A stretch of DNA of 64,000 nt from Imbricaverruca yamaguchii (Eukaryota; Arthropoda; Thecostraca; Neoverrucidae). The stretch covers positions 400,001 to 464,000 of the forward strand of contig JAOTOL010001559.1 of the NCBI GenBank assembly GCA_034440575.1, in the 5' to 3' direction. Within the stretch, counting starts at the first letter, position 1. Every line of letters begins with the position of its first letter. Of the stretch, positions 1 to 11,429 are shown in pieces. Position numbers and translations under genes: made by a program. The notes under the pieces were generated by a model that was given only the letters and a program-made list of their open reading frames with translations, did no database searches and had not been told where the DNA came from.

Positions 1-108
1 CTGCCCTACCCCAGCACAGATTACGCCACAGCACAGCTGGCTCCGGCAGCTAAGCGACAGTGGGAGGGAACTACCCTGCCCTTAGCTGCGCTGGAACGGC
101 ATTCCTGA
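1..108 (+). CDS. possible 3' end of a coding exon, product unknown
   Basis: Frame 1 is open from the first base of the window to a TGA at 106-108, giving 35 codons that start LPYPSTDYATAQ and end in LERHS. The residues look protein-like and the stretch is GC-rich, like the exon at 735. It could be the last exon of a gene that starts upstream, or an internal exon of the same gene as 735-1751. It is short enough to be chance, so it is a weak call. No splice acceptor can be judged because the left edge is cut off. Confidence 0.22.
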   Translation: MPYPSTDYATAQLAPAAKRQWEGTTLPLAALERHS

Positions 109-734
109 GGATGGAACATACTTCAAATGGTGCTGCTGTACCACAGTCGGTCAGACGGGTCTATGTCTATGTTTGCTATGTCTGTTTTAATCAAGGCCGT
201 TTTCGCGAGCATCTAATTTGCAAACGAAGTCACTTCTTCATGGGTACCATTCACCATCCCAGTGTAATTGTTTATTTGTATATCATATCTTGAAAAATAC
301 GATCACAGATGAATGTCTTTTTGCTAAGGACGCTTTCAATTCGAAGTGCTTTACATAATCATGTCGGAATTCCGGTGAGGTTGATGAATGCCATTATACT
401 TGCATTGGATCATTCGGTAATATTACATCAGGTGTTTCCACTGCTGCATCAGGTGTGCAGCAATGGAATACAAACAAAGCAATACCTTTGGTTTCGTTGG
501 CACAGGCCAATCAGAAAAGGATTAGTGTATGAACAACCCAAATACGAAACATGAAGGCGTCCTTGGTGGTTTTAGTCATCTTTAGCGGAGCATGGCAGAT
601 AATAGCTTGGTAGCAGCGTGGAACACACTAAGCCAACGCCTGATCAACTGATGACCGGCGTATGAATCACGTTAGCACCGTGAGAGTGTTATGACGTCGC
701 GGTTTGGTTTGGCAGTGAGGAGGAAGCAGCAGTC
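109..734. other. no gene recognised
   Basis: Short unconvincing open frames only. The last 20 bases (TTTGGTTTGGCAG at about 703-715, then TGAGGAGGAA) could be a splice acceptor leading into the frame that contains the ATG at 735. That frame is open back to a TGA at 681-683. Confidence 0.4.
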
Positions 735-1751
735 ATGAGGGCCAACTCCTGGCTCTACCACTACTACTCGATGCAGGGCAAGCTACAGTACAGCCTGGCG
801 TACGAGACGCACCCTCGCATGTCGGCCTACTACCAGCAGATGCTGGCGTACCCGCACGCTCATCAGGACCCCGCCCTGTACCCGACCTACCTACACAGTC
901 AGCTGTCGGCGCACACGGAGGTGGCGCATCACCTGACGCACGCCGTGCCAACCGCGCCGCAGTACTCGTTCCCGCCTGCCGCCTACCACCACTACCCAGT
1001 GCTGGACCACAGCCAGTGGGAGCGGTACGACGCTGGCTACCTGCCGCACCACCCGATCCTGGACGGCCGCCCCGAGCACGGCGGACTCTACTCGACCGAT
1101 TCTGCGCCTCTGCCGTCGCCGCAGAAGCGGCCGCCCACGCCGCCCGTCTCGCCCCGCCGCAGGCTGTGCGCGCCGACCGTGGTGCCGCCGGCCAGCAGTC
1201 CGCCCGGCGACCCCGTGCCCATCAAGCGCCGGCTGATTGCCTACCAGCAGCACCAGTTCGCGCGCGGATCGGCCGGCTGGACGGAGCGCAGCGAGGCGAG
1301 GCCGCCGCCGCCGCCTCCGCCGCCGCCGCAGCAGCAGCAGCGCGTCCACGGCCAGTACGGCTTCAGCGGCGGCGGCGCGGCCGACGCCGACGTGCTGATG
1401 GCCCAGCGTACACCGCCGCTGCGTCTTCTGCACGGCCCCGCCAAGGCGGGCGTCGTCACACCGGAGCTGGAGCCGGCACAGGAGGCCTTCCCGTGGACTC
1501 TGAGTCCGCCCTGGTCGGAGAGCAGCCAGCGTGTGCCTGACGTGTCTAGCTGTAGCCCACGGACGGCCACCAGTCCGCAGAGGCCGCCTGAGCCACCGCT
1601 GGCCGAGCCGCGCACCGCGCTGGCTGGCTGGGCAGACATCTGCTCCGTCAGCGATCTCAACAGGCGGCCCGGATCCACATCCTCCTGTTCCGACTCCTCC
1701 GACGAGGACTCCCGCCGCAAGCGAAATGCTCGAGCATGGCTGCTGTTGTAG
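735..1751 (+). CDS. Tyr/His/Pro-rich regulatory-type protein, single exon or large exon, unrecognised
   Basis: This is the most convincing host coding region. The 338-codon frame has G or C at nearly every third position and a biased composition. Residues 1-115 are rich in Tyr, His, Ala and Pro (YHYYSMQGKLQYSLAYE near the start, repeated HH and YY pairs). Next comes a basic, Pro-rich part with PPTPPVSPRRR, then a polyP/polyQ tract around residues 190-205. The acidic-serine end contains SSCSDSSDEDSRRKR and stops at TAG 1749-1751. Such low-complexity composition is typical of transcription regulators or other disordered nuclear proteins, but no DNA-binding domain or catalytic motif is visible and I do not recognise the family. 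The start is uncertain: the frame is open upstream to 684, and a possible acceptor ends at 715. The 3' end is also uncertain, because GTAGGT at 1749 could be a splice donor instead of a stop. ATTTA-like AT-rich sequence follows directly. Confidence 0.6.
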   Translation: MRANSWLYHYYSMQGKLQYSLAYETHPRMSAYYQQMLAYPHAHQDPALYPTYLHSQLSAHTEVAHHLTHAVPTAPQYSFPPAAYHHYPVLDHSQWERYDAGYLPHHPILDGRPEHGGLYSTDSAPLPSPQKRPPTPPVSPRRRLCAPTVVPPASSPPGDPVPIKRRLIAYQQHQFARGSAGWTERSEARPPPPPPPPPQQQQRVHGQYGFSGGGAADADVLMAQRTPPLRLLHGPAKAGVVTPELEPAQEAFPWTLSPPWSESSQRVPDVSSCSPRTATSPQRPPEPPLAEPRTALAGWADICSVSDLNRRPGSTSSCSDSSDEDSRRKRNARAWLLL

Positions 1752-2173
1752 GTTGCTAGTTTATTGTGACTGGGTGCAAATATTTATTATAATTTATGAA
1801 ATGACGAACCACCGGATAGCGCTATGCAAAGTGACGATGATGTGTATACACTGTTCACCGCGTATCGGGCTTGAATATATGTAGTGTAATGCAGCGTTGC
1901 ACATTTTCCTGCAAAGTGTTTGTAGGAAGAAACGGGTGAGATCAAACCAAACATTTGTTAACATCCATTTATTCCTTTGTATATATTCCGGGACATTTCC
2001 GCACCATTTCTCATCCAGCTGTTGGTTTCAAAGCCATGTTATACAGCAACTACACTCCTGAACTACCCCACACTGTTGCTTATCGGCTGCAGAGGCTTCA
2101 CTGACCGCCAGTATGCAGCAGCGTAGCAGCATGTTTCGGCAACGCCGTCGGCAGTATCCACTATGTTGCATGC
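1752..2173. other. possible 3' UTR or intron, no other gene
   Basis: AT-rich sequence with TATTTATTATAATTTATG-like stretches at about 1778-1800 follows the stop of the preceding frame. It may be 3' UTR or intron. No clear AATAAA signal is seen close to the stop. Confidence 0.3.
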
Positions 2174-2925
2174 TTAACCCGCGCAGTCCCAAGGAGGGGG
2201 GGGGTCGTTGACGCCCCAATGAGGTTTTCCGCGGATGGTGAAAGAATGGCGCTCCAGTGCGCCGAAATTTCGCATACCTTTTTCCACATCAATTTGGCAT
2301 GTTGTGTCAAAATTTTGAAGTCCGGTTATCTTGGGTCAACGAGTTAGTTAAAGTAAAGTGAGGTCACCTCAAAAAAGTTCAACCAGTCGCTACGCTTTAA
2401 CGGAGAAACATATTTGAATGAAACATTCAGTATTTGCTTATCTTTAGGGATGCAACAAAACCTACGAGAGGATATTTCTTTTCGGTTTCTGATTACTTAC
2501 TAATATTTCAAATTTGCATACTTGAGTTCAAATCGAAGATTCTGGCTAACGTAAACATTCCTTATTAGGCAAGTTGACATCGAACAACGTTTCTCGGCCC
2601 GCTCTACCAATGAGAAAAGGCCAAAAATTGTATGGCCCTGGCCGATTTCGCTTTTCTCTTCCGATTCCAAATAAGTTTTGCTTTTTCAAATTTCCTCCAA
2701 AATGCCCCCCAGAGCCACAAACATAAGGTAAGCTCTAAAACTCTAGGGCCCTTAGTGACGTCACTTTTTTGGGCGGAAGATTTTCGGGGTGCTATTTGGC
2801 CCTACTCGTCGAGTGCTTTCCGATGACACCTATTTCGTTTTCGTGCGACGCTTAGTTTTGAGATTAGAAGGGGTCTCTATCGATCCCCCTCGAAACGGGG
2901 CGTGAGGATGACAGAAGAGGGTTAA
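2174..2925 (+). mobile_element. MITE-A copy 1, TTAA-flanked non-autonomous DNA element
   Basis: The element starts TTAACCCGCGC and ends GAGGGTTAA, so it is bounded by TTAA on both sides with short imperfect inverted ends. It has no coding capacity. Six other copies in this window share its body: a CGCGGAT(A/G)(G/T)TG block near the start, a GGTCAACGAGTTAG block, a GCTTATCTTTAGGGATGCAAC block, and a TAGTGACGTCAC block near the other end. TTAA duplication and CCC...GGG ends are as in piggyBac-like transposons; that assignment is an inference. The 55-bp minisatellite starts about 25 bp beyond its end. Confidence 0.75.
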
Positions 2926-2950
2926 CTCTACGACACGATCGTGACGTGAC

Positions 2951-3720
2951 GCAGTGGTCCACTCTACACTTGGCGGGTACAGTCTCTACAGACCGCACTT
3001 ACACAGCAGTGGTCCACTCTACACTTGGCGGGTACAGTCTCTACAAACCGCACTTACACAGCAGTGGTCCACTCTACACTTGGCGGGTACAGTCTCTACA
3101 GATCAAACTTACACATCAGTGGTCCACTCTACACTTGGCGGGTACAGTCTCTACATACCGAACTTACACAGCAGTGGTCCACTCTACACTTGGCGGGTAC
3201 AGTCTCTACAGATCGAACTTACACAGCAGTGGTCCACTCTACACTTGGCGGGTACAGTCTCTACAAACCGCACTTACACAGCAGTGGTCCACTCTACACT
3301 TGGCGGGTACAGTCTCTACAGATCAAACTTACACATCAGTGGTCCACTCTATACTTGGCGGGTACAGTCTCTACAGACCGAACTTACACAGCAGTGGTCC
3401 ACTCTACACTTGGCGGGTACAGTCTCTACAGATCGAACTTACACAGCAGTGGTCCACTCTACACTTGGCGGGTACAGTCTCTACAGACCGAACTTACACA
3501 GCAGTGGTCCACTCTACACTTGGCGGGTACAGTCTCTACAGATCGAACTTACACAGCAGTGGTCCACTCTACACTTGGCGGGTACAGTCTCTACAGACCG
3601 AACTTACACAGCAGTGGTCCACTCTACACTTGGCGGGTACAGTCTTTACAGACCGAACTTACACAGCAGTGGTCCACTCTACACTTGGCGGGTATAGTCC
3701 ATACAGACCGAATTGATACA
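2951..3720 (+). repeat. 55-bp minisatellite, about 14 copies
   Basis: Unit GCAGTGGTCCACTCTACACT followed by 35 more bases; copy starts at 2951, 3006, 3061 and so on show the 55-bp period. Copies alternate between GACCGAAC and GATCGAAC variants in the right half, a 110-bp higher-order pattern. The period is 1 modulo 3 and the unit has no stop, so all three forward frames stay open. The long open frames here are artefacts. Confidence 0.95.
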
Positions 3721-4920
3721 GCAGCGGTCGTAAACAGACCTCCATAGTCGTCGGCTGCAATTCTTGACAAGTGTTAGGACTAAGAAAAATGTTAAGCATT
3801 GCAGACTAAGAAAATACAACTTCTTGTTTATGATTGACCAGGTCTACAACAGGTTAGCACACGGACGGGAGATGAACGGAATCCCTCAAACGCTCCTGTT
3901 TTTTTTAAAAAAATTTCAGATCGGTGGGCAGGATATTGCAATGGAATCTTGTCAGTTTGTTTAAAAAAAACTGACAGCCACGTCCCATCAAAACGATTAC
4001 AAAAAAAACTCCGCCTGCAAGTTGCGGCAGTGCAAATTTGACCGCATGGCCACCGATCGTTCAAGGTCACAAAGGTTTCCTTGGCGCGGTGGTGTGGCGA
4101 TGAGGTGTGGTGGCCGATATTGACCTCATTTGACCCTGCAGACATTGATCAAGCTTCATAACGAGTCTACTTAGGTGGGTTCACTGCAGCCGTAGTCTGT
4201 CATCTAAAGTTTGTGCCTTTAGCTTCGTAGCTTCCGAGATCTTATGGAGGAGTCCTAATAGGCTCTGGTGCACGTTATGTGAGGCCGTCTCAGCGTACGT
4301 TTTAATGTGAGACAATACTTATTTTGCAGTAGTTGTAGAAACAGATTGGTGAACATCGGTATCTTGAGCCTGCATTATCATGTCAAACTCGCTGCTATCT
4401 GAGTTCCAACGATGACACCATTTGGAATTGCCATTGGGGTTTCATTTACAGTACTCAGGAAGTTGAAATATAATATGGTGATCAGTTGACTCGAGGAAGA
4501 TGGATACTTTGACTTGGCACGCTGCCGACCACCGGTAGTAGAATGAACTAATCTCTTCTGAGACAGGACACCGAAGCACCTGCCGTGGAATATGTATTAA
4601 TTGTGAGGAACAGTGGGCGAATATTCTCCCCCTGTCCGCATATATCGCACACAGGCGGTTCGTGACAGGTAACACTCGGAACATACGGCAGGAGAGAAGC
4701 TTCCTGACTTAATTTGAAGAAGACAACAGAATAACGGTATCATAACACAATCCGAGTTCACACATCAAGGTTGGCACCTATGCTTATTCATCTTGATCGT
4801 GTCATAACTGAACAATAATGGTTTCAACTGCACCGAAGAATTTCTGGGTTCCTTACAAAAATCATTGACTGTGACTGTGAGGTTGGAATAACTACAGACG
4901 CGGTAGTAGCACGACAAAGG
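3721..4920. other. no gene recognised
   Basis: Unique-looking sequence with only short frames. Homopolymer A/T tracts lie near 3900-3970. GTTCAAGGTCA at about 4058-4068 resembles a monomeric nuclear-receptor site but is isolated. Confidence 0.4.
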
Positions 4921-4924
4921 AACA

Positions 4925-5340
4925 CTCACTGTCACGTCATGAACACTGCCATGTCACGTCATGAACACTGCAATGTCATGTTGTGAACACTCACTGTCAT
5001 GTCATGAACACTGCAATGTCATGCTATGAACACTGTCATGTCATTGTATTGCCATGTCATGAACACTCCAATGTCATGTCATGAACACTGTCATGTCACG
5101 TCATGAAAACTGCAATGTCATGTTATGAACACTGTCATGTTACTTCATGAACATTGTAATGGCACGCCATGAACACTGCCATGTCACGTCATGAATATTG
5201 TAATGCCATGCTATGAACACTGTAATGTCACGTCATGAACATTGCAATGTAATGTTATGAACATTGTAATGTAATGTTATGAACACTGTAATGTCACGTC
5301 ATGAATACTGTCATGTCATACCATGAACACTATCATGCCA
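4925..5340 (+). repeat. 22-bp degenerate minisatellite (CATGAACACTG...)
   Basis: About 19 diverged copies of a unit of roughly 22 bp, TGTCACGTCATGAACACTGC plus two bases. Many copies contain the palindromes TCATGA or CATG. Confidence 0.85.
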
Positions 5341-6300
5341 TCTGCCGGATCCGTGCCGTTAACATAGACGGCGAACACAAGTGCATCTAGAGATTGCAGA
5401 CTAATCTTGAAAATGTTGGCCCAGCATGACTTGTAATTAAGTTTTGGTCGGCATATATGAAAAGGCACCGGCTTAATTTTCTCAAATTTCGCAACTTGAA
5501 AACCAGATACCATCTGGATGGGAAATGTCCCCTTCACTATCTTACATGAGAGTTGAGGGCCTCTGCAATCGGTGCCAAGAGAAATAAGCCAAAAGCAAAC
5601 TATTATTAAGAAAAGGTGATGATGCGTTGTGCTGTATTTTTATAAGTAGCAATCAGTCTCCAACATCAGCGCACACCGATAAATCGCAGAAATTTCAAGC
5701 CATCGTTCGGGATGGCTTGAATCGTTCGAGATTGTTGGTTTGTCTCGCGCTAGGTCTTGCGCCAAATATGTCTAAAAGTGTTCCAACTGAACATAGCGAT
5801 ATGCGAGTTATCAAATACAAGGCATATCGAACTGACAGAAGAAAAGTAATTGTGTGACGACAAGTCAGTATGTCGTCAGAACTCTTACTAACCAGTGGTC
5901 TATGGATTCGCGACTGCTGGAAACTAAAGCTTTTGGCAAACCAGTATAGTGCCATGAATTGGACCCACTGGAGTATGTGCAACATACCATGACAACACAT
6001 AGGACATCATGCACTCACCGATAAGTGGTTCCATTTACTTTATACTGTAAAGTATAAAGGCATCTAAAAAGTAAGGAATTCATTTTACTCAAAATAATTT
6101 CCATCTTTACTAAAAAGTAAAGATGTCCAGCACTTCATCATACTTATGACCGTCTGCCAGCTACACAGCCGTCTGACGAACACAGGACTACCCGAAACCT
6201 GTTCAACCTTCTGCCATACTCGCGAACGCCCGATTATGCCCGTTGCCCAGACCGCCAAGCCTTCCGCCATAACCACGCCCCATCGGCAATCTCACCAGTC
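5341..6300. other. no gene recognised
   Basis: Only short frames with mixed codon use. A small palindromic AT-rich patch lies at 6030-6125, where TTTACTTTATACTGTAAAGT recurs as AGTAAA motifs. Confidence 0.35.
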
Positions 6301-6310
6301 ACACAAATCT

Positions 6311-6481
<171 letters not shown>

Positions 6482-6555
6482 AAACGCGACGTATTTCCAC
6501 CCAGACCTGTACAATTGGTTCGCCTATCATAGTTTACTGTGTGTGGTTTATTATA

Positions 6556-7475
6556 TTAACACGCGCCCTTGATGGCCTCTAAAAATTACGCGCACTGGAG
6601 GAGGCAGATTCCGCCCCCGTACGATCTCGGCTCCTATTAATGCTAGAGCAACGAAATTGGCAGGGTAGATGGGTACGGTAGTAATCTCCATTGTGTACGA
6701 AATTCACGACCTTATGGCAATATTTTCAAGGTCTAATGTGGTCAAAATTGCAACATTTTCTGGTTTTGCGTCGGCCTAACATTACTTTTAAATTATATAG
6801 CATAACAGTTTGCATCAAACAAGTCGCTTGTGTTGTCAAGATCACTTCCCTTTTGCCAATATAAGGGAAGAGCATGAGGGCCGATTTGTGTAGTCTGGCG
6901 CTGCGAGTTGTTTTAGTTTAACGGCTCCTATCTTGACAAATTATGTGTTGATTTTAATTTTTCTTGCTTTAAACAATGCGCCGGTCATTTCGAAGCAGAT
7001 GCACCAAACATGGCGCATATCGTCCGGTACAATATGGAGGTATATACCAAAAATCGGAGGGGTGGGCGGATTTCACCCTCCCCCACCAGGGCGAGTGTTA
7101 ACCTGTCATGAACTTGATCTAACTTGAGCTCGGTGACCTGACATGACTTTAATAAAAACATAGCATAATAATATAACTTAAGCAAGTCGCTAGTGTTGCC
7201 AAGAACACTTCCTTTTTGCCAATATACGGGAAGCACATCAGGGCCGATTTTGGTGGTCTGTCGCTGATAATTTGCTTGAATTTAACGATCCTTAACTCGA
7301 AAAATGTTCCGTCGATTTTCTTTTTTCTTACTTTAAGCAACGCGCCGGTCATTTATAAGCAGGTACACAAATAATGGCGTATACCGGCCAGTAAAAGCTT
7401 GAGTAATCTACGAAAAACCGGATGGATGGGCGGATTTCGCCCCTCCACCCCCCCTCCCTCCAGGGCGCGTGTTAA
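6556..7475 (+). mobile_element. MITE-B, second TTAA-flanked family, with internal partial duplication
   Basis: Starts TTAACACGCGCCCTTG (6556) and has two candidate ends: GGGCGAGTGTTAA (7101) and GGGCGCGTGTTAA (7475). The block CAAGTCGCT(A/T)GTGTTG(C/T)CAAGA, followed by CTTCC(C/T)TTTTGCCAATATA, occurs at about 6822 and again at about 7182. The element therefore carries a tandem second copy of its right half, or two elements lie end to end sharing a TTAA. A further copy of this block lies at about 26665. No coding capacity. Confidence 0.65.
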
Positions 7476-7501
7476 ATCGGCTGGTTTCTTCCAATACTAC
7501 A

Positions 7502-7610
<109 letters not shown>

Positions 7611-7654
7611 CTCGGTGGGGATTTTTTCCTTTTACTTTCACCGCCTGGTGGATT

Positions 7655-8265
7655 TTAACCAATCCCGTCTGGGGGGGGGGGGTCTTCAACCGCCCCCTCT
7701 GGTTTTTCGCGGATAGTGGACGAACGGCGCGAGGCAGCGCGCCCAAATTTGGTATACCGTTTCCCACATTAATTTGACATGCTGATTCAAAAAGTTTAGG
7801 TCAGATCATCTACGGTCAACGAGTTAGTCAAGGTCAAGTGGGGTCACCTCCAAAAAATGTCAACCAGTTGTCACACCTTAACGGATACAGATATTTTAAT
7901 GAAACTTTCAGCGTTTGCTTATCTTTACGGATGCAACAAAACGTACCGGTTGAATTTTTGATTTATGCTCGTTTTTAACTATGTATAAATTTTGCGTATT
8001 TGCCAAATTGTAGTTCAAATACAGGATTCTGGCTAAAGGAAGCATTTTTTATTAGGGGAAGTTAACTTCCAACAATGTTTCTCGGTCTGCTCTACTCAAT
8101 GGAAAAGGAAGATTACACAAAACTTGAAAACTCAAAATTTTGATATTTCAAAGAATACAATTTTTACTTTGGGGGAGGCCAAAATAAATTATTGCCCCGG
8201 TCGATTTCGCTGTCCTTTTCTCATTCCAAATACATTTTGTTTTTTCTCAACCTCAAAGGTGGGGG
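7655..8265 (+). mobile_element. MITE-A copy 2, right end lost
   Basis: Begins TTAACCAATCCCGTCTGGGG and follows the MITE-A body (TTTTTCGCGGATAGTGGAC, GGTCAACGAGTTAGTCAAG, GATGCAACAAAACGTAC, CAACAATGTTTCTCGGTC) until about 8265. Similarity then fades into a G-rich patch and the 64-bp minisatellite. The terminal GGGTTAA is missing. Confidence 0.7.
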
Positions 8266-8329
8266 GGGGGGACAAGCTCACAATCACAAAGGGGCGGAAA
8301 GTATGGGGTGCTGGGGTGCTGTGGTCACC

Positions 8330-8592
8330 TTGCGCGAGCAAGGGTGTCACATCCTCCTGGTGAGCTCACCAAAACTGCTCACTCTCCCTGGATACTTAAG
8401 GAGACATGGCGTCGCATTCCCCTGGTGAGCTCACTGAGACTGTTCACTCTCACTAGATAGCCAAGGAGACAGGGCTTTACATCCCCCTGGTGAGCTCACT
8501 AAAACTGCTCACTCTCCCTATATACCAAGGGGACATGGCGTCACATTCCCTGGTGAGTTCAGTGAGACGGCTCACTCTCCATAGATACCAAG
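8330..8592 (+). repeat. about 64-bp tandem repeat, 4 copies
   Basis: Diverged copies built on CCTGGTGAGCTCACT, CTGCTCACTCTCCCT and a GGAGACATGGCGTCACATTC block. It directly follows the truncated MITE-A. Confidence 0.8.
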
Positions 8593-9270
8593 CTTCTTAA
8601 ATTTAAACAAAAATTTCAAAGTTAAGCGCTGCATCTTGACAGGATGTGAAGGTATGGCTAGAATGCATGTTCTCATGTTAATCCGGCTGATCATTGATTC
8701 AGTGCTTCTAATGATTCAAGGGAAATTAAAAGTAAAAAAACCTTAGTTAAAAAAAAACTTTTCAAAAACCGTTGTTTTTAAAGTAAAAACATGCCCCAGG
8801 ATGCAGAGGGGTTCACTAAGTGTGTGATCTTCAGAGCGGTGTTCACCCGGTAGCAGTCGACAGCAGACTCTTCTGTTCCTCTGGTCCAGCCAGTGTGATC
8901 TGGCTGCGCTCCTGCAGAGAGATGGTGCCAGGGCGACCAGACCAATGTCCCGCTGCATTGAACTACCTTGGCCTGTCCTTTCTTATTCCAATTAATTTAT
9001 GTGTCTTCTAGCTAACATTCTTCACATAACATCGTTAGCCTTTACAGGTCACCTAGGATCAGTGACTTATGATGGTAGTTAATATTTACACATTTTGTTA
9101 ACTTACGTTAACTTTTTAAAAGTAAACATAAAATTATACCCGTATGCATATTGCATGGTCACGACAGCTGAGTAACAAGCTCTAGTCAGGTAAGGCCACT
9201 AACCAAGAACTGGATGTTGACATTCTTCCAGTATTTCCCCTCTCCCCCAGGTAGTAGACCATTACTACCT
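8593..9270. other. no gene recognised
   Basis: AT-rich, short frames only. One moderately GC-rich patch at 8800-8970 codes for nothing I recognise. Confidence 0.35.
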
Positions 9271-9272
9271 GA

Positions 9273-9468
9273 TTTGCATTGAGATGCGTTGTTCGGCAAG
9301 AATAATTTTCGAAGCACGTTGTTCTGCATAACATCTTGACTGAAACAAGCGTTGAATGAAAAGCCGAAGCATTGCACGCATGTATTGAGATGCGATGGTC
9401 GGCAAGCATAATTTTCGAAGCATGTTGTTGTGCATAACATCTTGATTGAAACAAGCATTGAATGAAAA
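9273..9468 (+). repeat. direct duplication of about 88 bp
   Basis: The block ATTGAGATGCG, CGGCAAG, ATAATTTTCGAAGCA, CATAACATCTTGA, GAAACAAGC, TTGAATGAAAA occurs at about 9278-9361 and again at 9383-9468 with roughly 10 percent differences. It is an old tandem duplication with a short spacer. Confidence 0.85.
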
Positions 9469-10010
9469 TATGCAAGCCTGAAATGAAGCCGTGCAAAATG
9501 ATTTACTGAGGTTGTGGAATGGCGCCTAAGATTGAGATCTCCAGAAAATGTTCGTACAAAGTGGCAAATTTATTTTACCTCTGTCGATAAGCATTAGCAA
9601 TTGTGGCGCCATATTCGAGTCAAAAGGTGCGCATAGAGTGGCAAATTGAGTCCTTCCAGGTCGTGGAAGGCCTTTCCGGGGATTAATGACGTCATTGTCG
9701 GTTTTAACAAAAACATTCCAGATATTAACGGAAAAAATGAGAAAATAGCTTATTTAAGATTGACATTTAGCTATTGTGAGATAAGTATTATAGTTTTTTA
9801 CATTCCCTAAAACAGGAGCAATTTGCAATGCTCATGCGATTTCTTCCTGTTGTCCCTCCGTACTTCCCACTCATAAAAATTGGTGCTGATGTATAATATT
9901 TGATCTATGTAAGCGTGTCGGGTGTTTTAGATACATACATATGAACATGGCTGACATTTACTGAAGATGTGTGTGGCCATCCCATATGCTGTTGTAACGA
10001 AAAATCTTCA
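9469..10010. other. no gene recognised
   Basis: Unique-looking AT-rich sequence without a convincing frame. One TGACGTCA octamer lies at about 9687-9694. Confidence 0.35.
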
Positions 10011-10226
10011 ATCGCAGTCCTCGGGGCGGGGACGGCCGAGTGGTTAAGGTATTGGTCTCTGGGTACCAAAGGTCTTGGGTTCGACACTAGCGCAGCTCGA
10101 GATATTTCCCAATACCGCGGCCCACCGGCGAAGCAGTGTGGGCGGCGCCATTAGCAGTGAATGTGCATAAAGTGTGTCGTGAGCCACCCAATAAACAAGA
10201 CAAACAAAACAAAATCGCAGTCCTCG
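10011..10226 (+). mobile_element. SINE-A copy 1, tRNA-derived, with 13-bp target-site duplication
   Basis: The body (10024-10213) begins GGGCGGGGACGGCCGAGTGG, which contains an A-box like that of tRNA-Ser/Leu, and has a B-box GGGTTCGACAC about 40 bp later. A tRNA-unrelated GC-rich body follows and then an A-rich tail built from AAAC/CAAA units. The flanks are identical: ATCGCAGTCCTCG at 10011-10023 and 10214-10226. This is the signature of LINE-assisted retroposition and suggests a fairly recent insertion. A diverged second copy lies at 37632-37815. It is not a working tRNA gene: the acceptor stem does not close. Confidence 0.88.
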
Positions 10227-11425
10227 CAAATTTTCCCTCAACGCTCATTTTTACATCTGGCAGTTGTACATTGAGCTGGTAGAGTTGGATGTGGTCTCCA
10301 CATAAGCAGACAAGCGTATTGCTATTTCATTACATGTGCGTGTAATTCGTATAACTTCAGCAGCGTTGCTGATAAATTTTCGTTTTCGAAGCTGTGGTGA
10401 GATGTACAATTACTTATCACTGCCAATTCATGCTTCTTCCTATGCCAGGTTTGCTCGCTCAGCAGACTCTTCTGTTCAGCAGACCCAGCAGACCCAGCAG
10501 ACTCTTCAGCAGACCCTCCACCTTCTGGACCCGCATGTCCAGCGTGCTAAAATCTGGCGCAAGCCTGGCTAATGACGTGATCTTCGGGTGCCCTGTCAGC
10601 GCTGACGCAGCGGCTGATGGGCAGCGCTACGTCAGCGCTGATGACGCCATCAGGTAATTTTGTAACTATATCGGGATGGGTCGGCAGGTGATAGTCCGCA
10701 CAGGCTGCTGTTCGCGACGTCACGAGGTTCTGCTGAGCTACATCGTATAGCTCAGCAATCACCAGCTTGAGGGCTTGCCGCTTGTGCTAGATGTTAGATT
10801 AGTGATGTCACAGGAATTACTTAAGACATAGTGTGTGTGGATGGTTGGAAAGGGGCGGGATATGAGGGAACAGACGTAAGCAACGGTGAAGGGCAGTGCT
10901 CCATGTTCACTCTTCCCGTAGCCTTAGCAATCAGCCCTGTTGGGAAAAATGAGGCTGGCAAAAAGGATAAAAAGGAACGAAACAACACATGCTGTGCAGC
11001 GTTCCTGCGACCTTCAGATAGGGTATGTATACTGTTGCTGTTACCCTGAGAGTGGGCATGTACGCCCGTGATGTGCCTCGGAATCTGGTGGCTCAGACAG
11101 AAACATTATGTATCGTATTCGACTGGAAAGTGGAAAAAAGTTCTTGATACCTTTTCGTGAATATGACATTACCATGACTATGTGTATTTGCTCGTGCAAG
11201 AAATCTGGTCAAAGCTGCGATGTTTACGAGGAAGTAAAATGTATATGCAACTGTGGATGTGTGACCTGTTCATTTTTATTCCAGAGTCCAACCTCGGGAT
11301 AACATGGCTTGTCCGGAAAGTAGCAGCTGAGCGAGCATCAAAGCGTCATTACTGTTGTCGTTACGTCACGGTGTGCATCGTAATCGACCTTAGTTCCACC
11401 CGGCTGGCAACCGCACTGGGGCGGA
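10227..11425. other. no gene recognised
   Basis: Short frames only. A CAGCAGACC-type 9-bp repeat lies at about 10470-10520. Near-palindromic GTCAGCGCTGA occurs twice, at about 10596 and 10631. Confidence 0.35.
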
Positions 11426-11429
11426 GCAT

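Noticed and set aside
891..1720. Long minus-strand and alternate plus frames over the 735-1751 exon
   Set aside because: They are shadows of a GC-rich coding exon: their third positions are not biased, and they consist of Arg/Ala/Gly runs.
2946..3747. Three overlapping plus-strand frames of 240-256 codons with a WSTLHLAGTVST repeat
   Set aside because: A stop-free 55-bp unit (1 modulo 3) forces all three frames open with the same permuted peptide. There is no start or codon-bias evidence for a gene.
10023..10090. A tRNA-Ser/Leu gene
   Set aside because: A- and B-boxes are present but the acceptor stem does not pair, and the sequence continues into a SINE body with tail and target duplication.
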